Notes: generated from the letters alone by a model not told the origin. Positions 36,071 through 48,970 are shown, counted from the stretch's first letter. The stretch: 64,000 bases of DNA from Isoetes taiwanensis (GCA_021234155.1 JAJEKV010000023.1:3068243-3132242); one strand, 5' to 3'. A program made the numbers and translations.

Positions 36071-38820
36071 CCAAATATATACTTCTATCAAGCTCGATCT
36101 TATGTGGTTTAAAAAGTTTCATAGTGGAAAAACTTAGTGACACCCAAAGGAAAATATGATAACACATATATTTTCAATTTTGTCATAACATGCAAGCCGA
36201 CATGTGCTATTGTATTCATTTCACGTAAACTACTGGACACACACAAATTATAAATTGTTTGCGTAAAATTTCTTTGCCATTTGATACTGAAAGGTGATAT
36301 AGATGCCTTTCTATTACATATTTTACTTTTTCTAGATGATTATTTTGTCATTGAATATTGGATGTACAAAAAATTGTTGATTTCACGTCCATCATATGCA
36401 CGAAATTGGTATTATATAAAGTTGCAACATGCACATTTCACATCAACACATGAATAAGATTAAGAAATCAATTAAAATTAAACGTTAAGAACCATGTGCA
36501 CTGGGGAGCTATTTTAGTACCTAGAGGTTTATTAAAAGTTGATTTTTGAAACGACCAACACTTGACGATCGATCCATGAGACGAACAACACAAAACAAGA
36601 TAATGTTGTCCTTCCAATTATTTAAAGGATGGGAAGACTAATAGAATCAATAGAGATGGACATTCATTATTCTAATATGGAGATAAAATCTCGGTGTCAA
36701 GGTCACACGAGTGATTCCGAGGAAAAGTAATCATTCTACAGAAGCTAGAGCAACTTGACAAGTTTACGAAGAAAACACAATCGGGCAGGACTTGCAAGCA
36801 GTTAAAATGTCAATATTAGAGACTTATGGTTACTTTGAAGTGATTAAGAACGACAACAAGAGACAACTACCAAGAAAATGAAAGATGATGGCATTGTCCA
36901 AGCCACATAGATATTTTGTCATTTCTATAAATCTCTTCAAGAATGTGGGGCAATAGATGAAGACAAGAAAAGTTCGGAGACAAAATGTACTAGTCCAGTA
37001 TTCACCAGTTACATCTATAACCACTTCATGATGATGACACCTAGCCAATACCATGTAGTTATAAATGTAGTTGCTAGGGTATTCACATTAGCATTAAGGA
37101 AGCAAAAGAAGAGTTCTTTTCACGAGCATAAAGGAAAGAGGGTTTCAAGTAGGAAGTCAAGTTAGAGGAATCATCGTATGAATACAGCTCATGCATCAAC
37201 TGGGGAGTCAAATAGAGAATGAGCGCTAGATGACATCCTTCATGAAGACTGTGAAGGATCCTAGCCAGGGTTGCAAGGAGATCTAGCCCAAAAGTGTCAC
37301 GTGGCGCGTGACCCCACTTACACACAAGTGCGAAGAAAGCAAACAACAGAAGTCGAGGATGGCAACATCCAATGGGTGGCGAAAGTTGGAAAAGGGAAAG
37401 GGAGCAGGGGAACCCCCTAGAGCACTCAGACATGGGTCCAGGGAGATGTCAACAGACTCTAGCGAAGCAGCAGTGTGAAAAAAAAAAAGGAAAGAAAGAA
37501 TGGCTGGGTTTCTGGGTATGGGCTAGCCACTCGAGCTACATTTTTTAAAGCTCCTTTTTTCCATGTTGTGGGGTGTTTCAAAAGAGGCAGTGGTTTCGTG
37601 AGTGTGCGGACTAGGTGTTTACCTTTCTATGTCAACATAGTGGTATAAAAAATACATTTTGGTTAGAAATTTTATGATCTCTAGAAATTTACCTTTCTTT
37701 GTGAACAATTGGTATAGGAAATACATAGAGAGGCACCTTTTTATGTGAACAAATTGATATAGAAAATACTTAGAATTTGGTATATAGAAATTTACCTTTC
37801 TATGTCAACAAATTGGGTTAGAAAATACATTTCAGTCTAGAATGTGGTGCGTGGAGTTAGGTTTAAGGGAATTTTTGGGGTACATTTTCTATGGCCTATT
37901 GAATATAAGCCAGTTAGGTTGATAGAACCATGTGGGTCCTTCATGTAAACTGGTGGCCAAATGTTAAAATTTCTTCTCCCAAATTTTTATCCGAAAAATG
38001 GTGGCACGCATGTGGGATAAAGCTTACACAAAAATAATTTCCTCCTTTGCAAGCAAACGAAATAATTTGCTTGCAAATTATTTGTTTCCTTTGAATAATT
38101 TCTTCATGTGGTCTGCCTCAGAGCCGCTTCTGCCGTGCCCGTGCTGCAGCGGCCGATGATGGAGCACGTCTCAGGCTTAAACCCAGCCTCGGATCTGCCA
38201 CCTCTTTGCCTTAAATCCGAAATTGAAAACAAAAAGAAGGAACTAGCATTGGAATTAGAATTAGTTTTTCAACAGACGAATCATTCAAGCCGGGCCCTGC
38301 TTAGAATCATCCGTTTGAGCTTCGCATGTGGGTTCCGGTGTGGTCCATCATGGATCAAAGCATAAGATTCATCATGCCCCAACAACAAAAAATTAAAGCA
38401 CGAAGAATTATAAGGCAAGGCAAGAAAAAAACATTTCTCTGTGCAGAGCTACTACGGTGATGCGGGCAGTTTCATGATGGTGTCGCCCCATGCCGGAACC
38501 TATACGGTTTCTTCCAGCAGAGAACCCAAGTACAGTACCCAAAAGGGGGCGCCGGAGCGATTCTAGAGCTTGGAAAAAAAAAAAAATTCGGGCCATCAAA
38601 CGAAAAAAAAATTGGGTGCAAAAACAGCCGGCACAACGCCCCGAATCGTAAATTCTCTGCCCGAGGAGCTCTGCCCCACCTTGCCTTCTGACATACACGC
38701 GCATAGGCCCACACCCAAGAACAAGGATAGCCCCAAATTGACCCCTGTCTGTGTTTGTTTTATTTCAATTTCTTTGCCCTTTGTTTTATCTGGCAAATCC
38801 ATCTTCCAAAACGCATAGAG
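36071..38820. other. No gene recognised
   Basis: AT-rich sequence with the tandem repeat at 37.6-37.85 kb and an A-rich tract at 38575-38610. From about 38.1 kb the sequence is more GC-rich, as expected when approaching a gene. Confidence 0.5.
37618..37850 (+). repeat. Four imperfect tandem copies around TTTACCTTTCTATGTCAAC
   Basis: Units start near 37619, 37689, 37735 and 37791. Each carries ACCTTTCTATGTCAACAAAT-like sequence followed by GGTATAGAAAATAC. Confidence 0.7.
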
Positions 38821-40016
38821 CGATCCTTTACTTGTGCAGTTTTACTACCGGAATCAATGCTAGAAGATCTGGAGATAATCTGCGGGATTAAAGCCCATCT
38901 TCTTCCTTTTTAGCCATCTGGGCATCTGCATTTGCTCTTCTTCTTTTTTCCGTGGGACCACACCGGGCTAGTACAAGCCCATATTCCACCATCCCTTCCT
39001 TTCCTGCCTATTAGAACTCTGGCCTTTGCCCATCCCTTCTTCTTATCCGGCCTCGAGCATTTGTGAAGGAGAAGGATCCCTTTTACCGGCCCAACTCCGT
39101 TTTGTCTTCAAACTCTTTAAAGCATAGCGCCGGAGTAGAGACTCGCATTTCCGCATTGCTCCATTTTCGCATTGATTCAACAGCTCATCTCTCTTCAGCA
39201 AGGCCGAGAAACAAAGATATCTTATCTCTTCCGGCATTACGGTTGATCAGAAGCTTATTTTACTCTTTCTAAGCACTCGTGGGTCTTCCTCATTCTTCTC
39301 CGTTCTGCCTGCATTAAACTCCCTCCATTTCATTCTCGTAGTAGGTATTCATTCTTCTTCTTCTGGGAAGTCGAGACAGGAAAAGAGGGCACTCTTCTTC
39401 CTTTTCCATTGCCTCCTCTGCTCCATTCTTCTTTTTGGGTCTGGGGAATCTTAACTCTCCGTCGCTTTTCTTGAGCCTAAGAAACTCTAAATCTCCAGAG
39501 CTTTTATTGTTAAGCTCCTGAGACAATTGGGCATTTGGGTCTTTGCTTGTCTTGTTCTACTGCGGCAGCTGATCGAAGTGTATTACATTGCCAAGTGAAA
39601 ACTGTGCAGCAGCTTTGTTTGTAGCTGCCATAGCTTCTTGCAACCCCTTTGTCGTGTTATAGCTTTGTTTGTTACGGTGATGCATTTTTTTTCTTTCTTT
39701 AGTTCCTGCTCATCTTTGCACTGTACCTGTCTGGTTTGATCTTGTTTTACTGTGGGCTCTGCTGAATTGAGCCATATGCCCAGATCGTTTTCCACTGCCG
39801 ATCAAGTTTGAAGCAGCCCTTATCCAGATCTCAGCTTTTGCTTTTTCGTATCACCAGGGTTAAATACCACTTTGACCTCATACTTTTGGCATTTGAAGCA
39901 AAGGGCATATTCGCGCGGAGGAAATGCAGGGAGAGGCCAGTATGAGCAGCTTATTCCATCAGCTCTAGTTTGAATCTGCATTGCAAATTGTTGAAGGAAC
40001 GAAGAAACAAGGCAAA
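38821..40016 (+). promoter_or_regulatory. Promoter / 5' leader region of the AUX1/LAX gene
   Basis: CT-rich, GC-richer sequence immediately upstream of the start codon at 40017, with no other gene between. It could hold a long leader with an intron, but no clear TATA box or transcription start is visible. Two GAGACA hexamers (39373-39378, 39520-39525) match the auxin response element core, which is expected about once by chance here. Confidence 0.35.
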
Positions 40017-42530
40017 ATGGTGGCTCAGAAACAGGAAGAGGCTATTGCAGGCAATTACACGGAGATGGAGCTAGATCGGAAGGAGCAGGATGGGCTTGTA
40101 GAACCTACACCCCAAGGGAATCTCAAAAGACTTTTCTGGCACGGTGGTTCTGCTTATGATGCCTGGTTTAGCTGTGCTTCTAACCAGGTGCTTGTCGGAC
40201 TAGATTTTCTTTGCATTTTAAGCTTGATTTAGCTCGCTTCAGTTCTTGCATTTGGATTGAGATTTCGTATACCATTCATAAGTATGAATACGGCGCATGG
40301 ATTACCACATTCTGTCGCTCAGGCCCTTTTCATGCTTTCTTGCAAGGGCTACGAAACCATGATTTGTCTTAACTGCATTCTGTTCGCAGGCCTCTGCAAA
40401 GGCAGGACGTTTTCTTCTCTTTGTTAGGATAGCCTTCAACATGTTTGCTAGTACCATGCCACTTTAAGCAGCATTCAGTTTTTTTTGTTTTTATTTTCTG
40501 ATGTGCCTTCACAAACGTTGGCTTTTCATATTTCAGTACTCCTGTGTCTGTTTAATGAAGCTTCTTCATTTTCGACATAATGCAGAACCACTCTTTCTAC
40601 TTTTTGCTTCAGTACCTTCTCAGCTTCCTTCTGGTCATTCATGGAAAGCTTTTGGCTGCATAGCTTTTCCTTGATCAGATTTAACATTATATTATTATTA
40701 TATCTTGTTTCGTCTTGAGATTTTCTCAAGTACTGAGTTTTCTCTTACATTTTTCTTTATAACAGGTTGCTCAGGTCCTTTTGACGCTTCCCTACTCCTT
40801 CTCTCAGCTGGGCATTGCCTCTGGAATCGTCTTTCAAATATTTTATGGACTCTTGGGAGCATGGACAGCCTATCTGATCAGCTGGCTGTATGTGGAGTAC
40901 AGATCCAGGAAGGAGAAGGAGGGTGTCAGCTTCAAGAATCATATTATTCAGGTATTTCTCATAGTCCCTGTTTCTCTTCTTATATATTCTTTCTGGATAG
41001 TAATGTGCTTTGGTTTCTTGTTGCTTAAGAGTGTACTCATCATGAATGCAGTGGTTTGAGGTGCTTGATGGCCTCCTTGGTCCATACTGGAAAGCTGTAG
41101 GCTTTGGATTCAACTGTACTTTTCTCCTTTTTGGCTCTGTCATACAACTGATAGCCTGTGCCAGGTTAGTAGTATCTCGATCTCTTAATATCAGATAGAC
41201 AAGTTATATAAACGTTGATTCCTTTTTGCAGCAACATATACTATATAAATGATAGCTTGGACAAGCGCACATGGACATACATTTTTGGTGCATGCTGTAT
41301 GACAACAGTGTTGGTGCCTTCGTTCCATAATTACAGGGTTTGGTCATTCCTAGGTTTGGGAATGACAACATACACTGCATGGTATTTGACAATTGCTTCA
41401 TTAGTGCATGGACAGGTGTGTATTTGATTGGTTAATGGCCATGTTTGGCAGGCCTTTACAAAAGCATTAGGAATTACAGCATATTATTTATTGCAGGTTG
41501 AAGGTGTGAAACATACAGGCCCCAAGAAGCTTGTACTATATTTCACTGGGGCTACTAACATTTTATACACGTTCGGAGGCCATGCAGTTACTGTGTAAGT
41601 CTGTGCCCAAATTTATGCATAGGAATTTGTGTATATTGATATTTGTCAAAGGTTTCAATCGCGAAATTTTAAATGATTATTTGGAAACTGTGCAGAGAAA
41701 TAATGCATGCAATGTGGAAACCACAAAAGTTCAAATATATCTATCTATTTGCCACATTATACGTCCTGACCTTGACCCTGCCATCTGCCACTTCTGTATA
41801 TTGGGCTTTTGGAGACCTGTTGTTGACAAAGTCAAATGCACTGGCTTTACTTCCAAAAACTGGTTTTCGAGATGTGGCTGTTATACTCATGCTCATCCAT
41901 CAGGTATGGAATAGATTTTGCATCATATTGACTTTGAGATTGATCATGATGATGATGTTTATTCTGTGGTTTGTGCAGTTCATCACTTTTGGTTTTGCTT
42001 GTACACCATTATACATTGTGTGGGAAAAAATACTTGGTATTCATAAAACCGCAAATATGTTTACAAGAGCAATTGCTAGAATTCCTGTTGTCCTACCAAT
42101 CTGGTTCTTAGCAATCATCTTTCCCTTCTTTGGTCCAATAAACTCTGCTGTTGGTGCTCTTCTAGTTACATTTACAGTATATATTATACCCTCTGCTGCA
42201 CATATGGTAACCTATAGGAGTGCATGTGCAAGATTGGTAAGCTTTAAATTTTTTTCTCCCAATAATTTTGCTAGTCTCAGCTATTATTTATCTAATTAAA
42301 CAAATCATATTGTGCAGAACTCAGTTGAAAAACCACCGTTCTTTATGCGAAGCTGGGTGGCAGTATACCTTTTGAATATCTTTATCGTCATCTGGGTTTT
42401 GATAGTGGGGGTTGGCTTTGGAGGATGGGCCAGTCTGACTAACTTTATTCGCCAGATTGATAGCTTTGGACTGTTTGCAAAGTGTTACCAATGTCCACCC
42501 AACAAGAGTCATCTCATGGCAAAACACTAG
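40017..42530 (+). CDS. AUX1/LAX: AUX1/LAX-family auxin influx carrier
   Basis: Eight coding exons join to 476 codons: 40017-40187, 40766-40951, 41052-41164, 41232-41415, 41497-41594, 41696-41903, 41979-42236 and 42318-42530 (stop 42528-42530). All introns are GT...AG and the phases fit. The protein matches plant AUX1/LAX permeases along its length. It has an acidic cytoplasmic N-terminus ending in KRLFWHGGSAYDAWFSCASN, then about ten or eleven membrane segments with LTLPYSFSQLG, QLIACASNIYYIND, IFGACCMTTVLVPSFHNYR, FGGHAVTVEIMHAMWKP, and the C-terminal FGLFAKCYQC. These carriers bring IAA into cells across the plasma membrane by proton symport. The ATG at 40017 is chosen because it gives the family-typical N-terminus. 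Length is close to the usual 480 or so residues, and no damage is seen. Exon boundaries are inferred from splice signals and homology. Confidence 0.95.
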
Positions 42531-43573
42531 GCGTATATAGTATGAATGAAAATGCTAAATATATCGCAGTTTTTGCTGGAGTACATGTAGCCATGGGAAG
42601 ATGGCCAAGAGATTGCCAGTTTCCTGCAGTAGCCTGCCATATTTTTATTCTTTCTGGGATAAATTTTGTCCAGTAAAGTAAAGCATCCAAAGTTTGTTGT
42701 TTTCCTATATTATGCTTTACTTTCTCACTATCAGCCTGAAGATGGATAGCCTTACTACTTCAGCAACAGAAACCATGGTACTACTTTTTCGAAAGCAGAT
42801 AGTTATGTGAAAGTGAAGCAGTAAAAGTGAACAGTGGAAGTGTCAAAAAGTATGTAAATTTTGAGACCAGTTATGGATTGTGAATTTGACTACATGTTTT
42901 AATGAAAGTACATGTTACTTGGTTATATCAGATTCTGGTATCTTGAATGTGTTATTTCAAATCCACAGAGGTTAAATCAACTATTGCTAATGTAGTGTGC
43001 CACTACTGTGTTTGTTATCTCTATCATCATCACATGCTCCAATTGCCTCATTGTTGACTTCCATTGTCATCATTTGAAATCCACTCCACCAACCATGGCT
43101 ATCGTGTCCAACACATTTGTTTCTTTTTGAGATGCCAAATAGTGGCCACTGAGTTAAAGATCTAGCATCCATGATTTATATTGTCTACTAACATCACTCC
43201 AGTATGTCTCAGGCTGCCACAGATTTGTGTACATCCATTTGTGGCATAGAATCAAGCACTTTAGCACCATACCTCTACTGTCCTCTGCATTGATGCTCTT
43301 TGTTCATGTCCTTTCTGCACTTTAATGTCAATCTCCATATTCTCTTTGCACTAATAGAAGTGTGGTTCTAATGATTTGTCGCTTAATTTATAAAAGACAC
43401 ATTCCCAAGTTTGCAGAGCTGGGATGCCTTTGATGTTCCAACTCCTCCATTAAAGCATTTAAAGTGCTTGTAGTAAAGTGCTAAGTGAAATAAGAAAATT
43501 AATTCCTAATTTGACTTCATTTGCTCATTGGAGAAGTTGCTAATTTTTGTACAATATAAACAAATTGCACATG

Positions 43574-44140
43574 CCAACTCTTCTATGTTTTGAGAATTTG
43601 TAATTGTACAATATAAAAGAAATTCTATCTAGGGTTATCCACACCAATGATTGAGAAGTCAATATCATGTTAAGTTGTTAACATAGTATAAAAGTACAAA
43701 GTTACAAGAAGTAAAATGGCCACAAAGACACACTTAACATAGATGCTCACTATATCCACATAAAAATCAGTTACGATTCTTTTTGCCCTCTACTCCAATA
43801 GCGTCGTGCCACATGGCACTGCTTCAAACTAAGAATGCTACTAAAAATTTCTTGTTGCTGCCACAAACTCTTTGGAGGCTATTACCTGTTGTTCCAAGCA
43901 TTTTAAAGTTTTTACAACCCCACAATGGTTCTTAATTGGTTTCCATGTTGCCAACTCTTCTATGTTTCGAGAGTTTGTAATTGTACAATTAAAATAGAAT
44001 AGAATAAAGGTGGCTTTTATACGTCCAAAAAAAATTCCAGCTAGTGTTCTTCACACCAATGATTGAGAAGTCGATATCACGTTATGTTGTTAACATAGTA
44101 TAAAGTTACAAGAAGTAAAATGGCCACAAAGATACAATCA
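43574..44140 (+). repeat. Direct duplication, copies about 377 bp apart
   Basis: CCAACTCTTCTATGTTT at 43574 and 43951 begins two copies. They continue through CACACCAATGATTGAGAAG, GTTGTTAACATAGTATAAA and AAAATGGCCACAAAGA. The spacing changes to 404 bp at the right end because the second copy carries an insertion. Confidence 0.8.
43991..44026 (-). mobile_element. Minute LINE 3'-end insertion
   Basis: Minus-strand reading is GGACGTATAAAAGCCACC followed by TTTATTCTATTCTATTTT, like the last bases and ATTCT tail of the LINEs at 13.54 and 25.48 kb. The corresponding place in the neighbouring duplicate copy lacks it. Confidence 0.5.
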
Positions 44141-44193
44141 CACATTGACACCTACTATTTACACGAGTGACTTTGCTTTGTTTTGCAAATCAA

Positions 44194-44245
44194 CTCATGT
44201 TGAACTCATCTGGACCTTACTCATGTTGAACTCATCTGGACCTTG
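44194..44245 (+). repeat. 26-bp tandem repeat, two copies
   Basis: CTCATGTTGAACTCATCTGG ACCTTA occurs at 44194-44219 and again at 44220-44245, nearly perfect. Confidence 0.85.
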
Positions 44246-45459
44246 TGACAACACAATCCACAATGGTGTAATTGTCATGATGTAAATTTGACCATTATCT
44301 AGTTTCCAAATTGATGCGTTTGAGATCCATTTTGGACATCTAAATCATTTCGAACTTTATCCAGTGTTGATATTTCTTATTTTATTACCTTTTTGCATTT
44401 GTGGTCCAACTTCTCCTTTGTCTAAAGAGAACTATTCTGTGATGGTAGTATCAAGTTGGCAGCCTTCTCCACTTGAAGAATGCAAGTTAAATTAAAAGGA
44501 TGATGACATTTTTGGTTCAGTTCCATCTAAGAACAATTCTGAGGTTCAAATAGCTGAGTATGGGGTACTCATGAGAGGTAGAATTTCAAGTTATCTCATA
44601 TGACATGAGGACGTCATAAGTGGGTTGGTGGAAGCCAAGTAGACAAAGCATAAGAGACAAAATACACAACAAATACACAGCCTAAGAGTATGTTATCAAT
44701 TGAGGCCAATGAAAGCAGGTCATGAGTAAAAGCGAATTATATAAGTGCCAAGATACTAGGATCGAGTCTAGGTTGTGATGGGCACTTTTTGTACTGTCTA
44801 CATTATATTGCCAATGGTTTGAAGTTGCAATCGCATTATTACTTGACATGGAGATGTGGGCAATATATATTCCTTTCCATGTACTCCAAGTAAAAAGGAT
44901 TTAGACTTTGAGTTTTTCATGCAATGTATAAGACTCAATGGCATTATTATGATGCCCGGAATTTCTTGTCATCTTCATAGTTGTTTGTACGTCTAATCAT
45001 TGTCATTAATTCTTGGAACTCGGAAGTATTATTAAGACAAAACTGGCAGCCAAACCTTATAAAGAACATTGTTGTTGTGTATATCTATAGACCTACCTAG
45101 AAACTCATGTCATTTTCATAGATGTTCGTATGTCTCTTTGAACTTTTACAGATAAAAGCACGCTAAGATGTAACGATTAGTCAAAGCTACTTTTTTGAAG
45201 CCAATTAAGCTTTAACTATCTGTCAATTTTTTGGCACTCTCCAACTCTATTATATTAAATTTCGAAGTAAATTCCAAGAGATTCTGAAAGAACTATAAAA
45301 AGCACATCAGGAAGCTAAGGCTGCGTTTTGAAAAGTTTAAATTTCTTTGAGATGTCATTTGTGTTAGATTTGTTTCCTTGTGTTGGAAACTAATACCTCT
45401 TTGTTTTCGTATGAGCCAGAAGTTACAGAAGAGGTAGTTATAATGATGGTAGGTTCAGG

Positions 45460-48400
45460 TTGATCAAGCAAATTCAAATTATCATGCCACGTCCAAGTAC
45501 TTCGATCTTTCCCTCCCTCCAAAACCCTCTGACCTTTTGCTGCCAGATTGAGGAGAACACACATTTCCACAAGAATCCTTTTGTACAAGAATCCAGATTC
45601 ATTGTGCAAATGGATTCAAAACCAGACCTCAATGCCATTAGATATACTTATAGACAATTTTACAAACATATTGAACAATATGCTTCATCAGATGAGTTGA
45701 AGTCAGTTAAGTACCAAAAAAACATGCTACAGGTGCATTATATAATCTGGGAACTCAATCTCTTTTGTACTATAATCTTAATGTCATCGTTTCAATATCT
45801 TGGAATAATTTCCTTCTCATTCTCATTCTCATTCTCATTCTTTTAAATTAAAGAACCTCAACCCAGACCAATACGGAGAGGTCGTGATGTTGAATAAACA
45901 GATTACTAGGAAGCCACATTCTTGGGGAGGCATGGTACCTTTAACTTTTGTAATAGCATACGATATACATAAGAAAATAAGCAAGTTAATTGGTTGAGTT
46001 TTTGGGAGCAGCATGAAATGGAAAAGCACCAAAAAGCCTTGCCGCAAACAAGAACAGAAAATGAAGCTAATTGTTCAAAGAAACAATAGCCAGGGTCATC
46101 ACCACCTGCTAGAGATGCAAATGAAAATGAAAGAGGCCAAGAATTGTAGAGCTATCCCAACACTACAAAAAATCTTCAAAACAACTGTTCCATAATCCTA
46201 TATCGGACGTGACAAACTAAACTGAAATGCAGAGTGATGTCGTGCAAAAAGAAAGAAAAGATTTCTATTGCATCAAGTACTTCCTCAATAAGTAGAAGAA
46301 ACTGAACTTGCTTTTGAATCAGGTTACTAGGTTGATTGATCAGGAGTAAGTGTGTTCTATGTTTGTTGTAATATACAGTTTGCAGATATGATGGATTATG
46401 TTAATGTGTGGTTTGTTGTGACGGGCCTGGCCAGTTAACCTTTATGGTAACTGGAGATCCCATCAATCTCGACCATTGGATCTACTTAAGCTTAAAAACT
46501 TAAGAAATTAACTCATGCATCTGCAACAATAACACTTAGGTAAAGAATTTAATCTTTGTACATATTCTAAGGTTCCAAACATGTACTTGCCCATTACTCA
46601 GCAATATCCCCGCACACTATGAATGATCTTAATAATTGTAACTTCAAGCCCATATATAATAATAATAATAGTAATAATAATCAAGTTTATTGAATAGCAA
46701 TCACACACTTCCACTCTAAGCCTTCAGGAAGCTTGGCTACTTTTAGGAGCATCTCACACCTCTGCTTACACCATCAACCACGGGGTTAGTCACATGGACT
46801 AAGTGGGGATGGGGGATCTAGGATATATCTTAAAACAATCACCACAAAGCCTTAACTTAGAACAATAACTTAGCCTTTGGTAGCCTAAGCCCGCTGCAAC
46901 CTAGGTTACTTAGTCCAACAAGCATAATCACAATGCATAATTACACCAAGCATGACCATTGCAACTTAATACCAACATTAAAAACACATATACAATAACC
47001 AAGCAATCATAGCATCAACATTGCAACCAATATTCCTCTGGGTCTGAGCAAGGTCAACTCGGCCGTCGGGCCCGGTGACATAGAGGCAGGGGTAACCCGC
47101 GTGTGTACACACCCATCCACGGCTTGCGTCCGGCATTGGAGGACCACTTAGCGTGCATGGCGTTGTACCATATGGTACCAGCGCCCGATGTTCAAATAAT
47201 ACCATAGCAGCGTGCAATAACCGCGAGTCTAGACCATCGCACCTAGACTCGCCCCCGAGGAGGTCTATATCAAGAATTATACTACACATAGATCACAATA
47301 CTATGAATTCCACCCAATATCAATTAGGCACATTTCCATATCAAATTTACCTTAGAAATTCCATAATTTACACCTCATGCAACAAAGGAAATCCTCATAT
47401 AAACATTACTATCTCTACCATGCAACATGCAATGCCCGGTGCTTAAGCAAAATACAACCTTCACTAATATCTTATTACTTTTAACTAGATCAACTTCCTT
47501 CAAATTACTACTTATAACCTTAATGACGGTGGCTTCCATAACCCTGCTAACTAGTTTATTGAATTGGTTAATATGCTGCTATCCATTAACCATGCATGCC
47601 TATTCTATTCTATTCATGACCATGCTCATATGATTTAACTCCAAGTTTATACTACGTTCAAAGCAATCATTATTAAATCAACACAGCTATACAAACACTA
47701 GAAAACCCCAGGTGTAAGGCTTGATCCCCACCTGGAATCCCGCTTGCTTCCTCGTGCTCCCCCAAAGAACTCCCGGATCTCTGCACACAACTCGCTCCTT
47801 CAACAATCCATCTGCAATCTATCTCCTTCCGAATGCTTCACCATCACATAAAAGACTTCTTTCCCCATGGAAAACTCCTTCCCCCCAAGAAATCAAGAAT
47901 AATATTGTTGCACTTATATAACCTAGCAATGCCCTTGCATGCATGCATGCATACACTGCATGCATGGACACATTGCATGCATGTATTCCTAGCACATAAT
48001 CATTTATTTTACCTTGAAAATGCACTCTTATATAATGGCAACGTTACTTACATCTCAATGTTGGTGCTAGGTTGCTAGGTCCGTTACATTTGTCAAATGT
48101 GGTATGGCGATCAAATGGGAGTTAGCATGTTATGCAATAGCCAATACTATAGTTTATACATTTTAGGTGGTATGCAGTTGATAAAATGTGATGTTGCATT
48201 GTGTAAATATTGTGATTTGATTCTTCCCCTCATAGTGTCAAGAGAGGCAGCCATAACAACACGTAGTATGACAATCAACATAGTCTGTGTGTTGGTCTGA
48301 TGTGGTTATAATATATTGCAAAGTAATGTGATGGATTGACACGTTTGTGTTACGTGATGGCGAATACGTGTTCTATAGCATGTGAAGTATGACAACAATT

Positions 48401-48966
48401 ATGATGTTAAATATGATGAGTTATCTTACGTGGCAGATATGATGGCAAGTATGATGTCAAATATGTTGTGTTGGAGAAAGATAGATATGATGGAAAATGT
48501 GATGGCAAATATGATATATAGCGTTGTGTTGTGTGCTGATATATGGTGTTGTGTTATGATGGAAAATATGATGGGTAATGAGTTGTATTATGATACAACT
48601 CATTAACACATGTCTTCCTAATTGCAGACTTTCGTAACTTATTAAATACATGCATCAGTTTACAGAACATGCTTTAACAGCTGGCTGAAATAAATTGCAG
48701 GATAGAGAAAAGAATCAGAGAAAACTCGAAAGGCTAATTGAACTTCTTGAACTTGAAAAGGGAAAGGTCCAACTTGAAATCAAGGAAAATGAAGATGTCA
48801 GGAGGAAGCAACCTGAAACTATAACATGTATCATGTACGTTAACAAGCTAAAGGAAAAGGATCTTAATGAAAGGGTCTTATCTAACATTCGATCATTGAA
48901 GAAGGAGATAGATGATGTGGATTTTGAAACAAAACTAGCCATTGGAAATGTATCTAAGCTAGAGCA
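45460..48966 (+). CDS. Two exons of an unrecognised coiled-coil protein (possibly truncated)
   Basis: A frame ending at 45732 (from 45460, or from the ATG at 45610: MDSKPDLNAIRYTYRQFYKH) stops at CAG|GTGCAT. Its phase-0 continuation opens after an AATTGCAG acceptor at 48701 with DREKNQRKLERLIELLELE. The second exon is strongly coiled-coil (LEKGKVQLEIKENEDVRRKQ; NIRSLKKEIDDVDFETKL) and runs to about 48966, where it meets unrelated GC-rich sequence. The 2968-bp intron holds a solo LTR and a minisatellite. I do not recognise the family. The 46.0-46.2 kb stretch also looks like decayed coding sequence. Without further exons it may be a pseudogene. Confidence 0.4.
45815..45840 (+). repeat. TCTCAT microsatellite
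   Basis: Four copies of the hexamer CATTCT, head to tail. Confidence 0.85.
46417..48088 (+). mobile_element. Solo LTR, 1672 bp, with 5-bp target duplication
   Basis: It starts TGTGACGGGCCTGG and ends CTAGGTCCGTTACA. The ends are inverted repeats matching at 11 of 14 positions, with TG...CA termini. TTTGT flanks it on both sides (46412-46416 and 48089-48093). There is no internal coding domain. TATA-like boxes near the right end (47912-47918, 48028-48034) suggest plus orientation, with a short transcribed part. An (AAT)n tract lies at 46657-46681 and a GCATGC-rich stretch at 47936-47985. A class II element with 5-bp duplication is the alternative, but the ends fit an LTR better. Confidence 0.7.
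48387..48580 (+). repeat. Degenerate minisatellite, ATGATGGCAAATATG-like units
   Basis: Many imperfect copies of ATGATGG(A/C)AA(A/G)TATG follow each other, interrupted by GTTGTGTTG phrases. Confidence 0.65.
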
Positions 48967-48970
48967 TTGC

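Larger units (their letters stand above)
42531..45459. other. Downstream intergenic region
   Basis: No gene is seen. It holds the 377-bp-spaced duplication, a tiny LINE-tail insertion and a 26-bp tandem repeat, listed separately. The 3' UTR of the auxin carrier presumably ends within the first few hundred bases, but no poly(A) signal could be chosen with confidence. Confidence 0.5.

Noticed and set aside
39373-39525. Auxin response elements (GAGACA twice) controlling the AUX1/LAX gene
   Set aside because: Six-base matches are expected about this often by chance in the upstream region.
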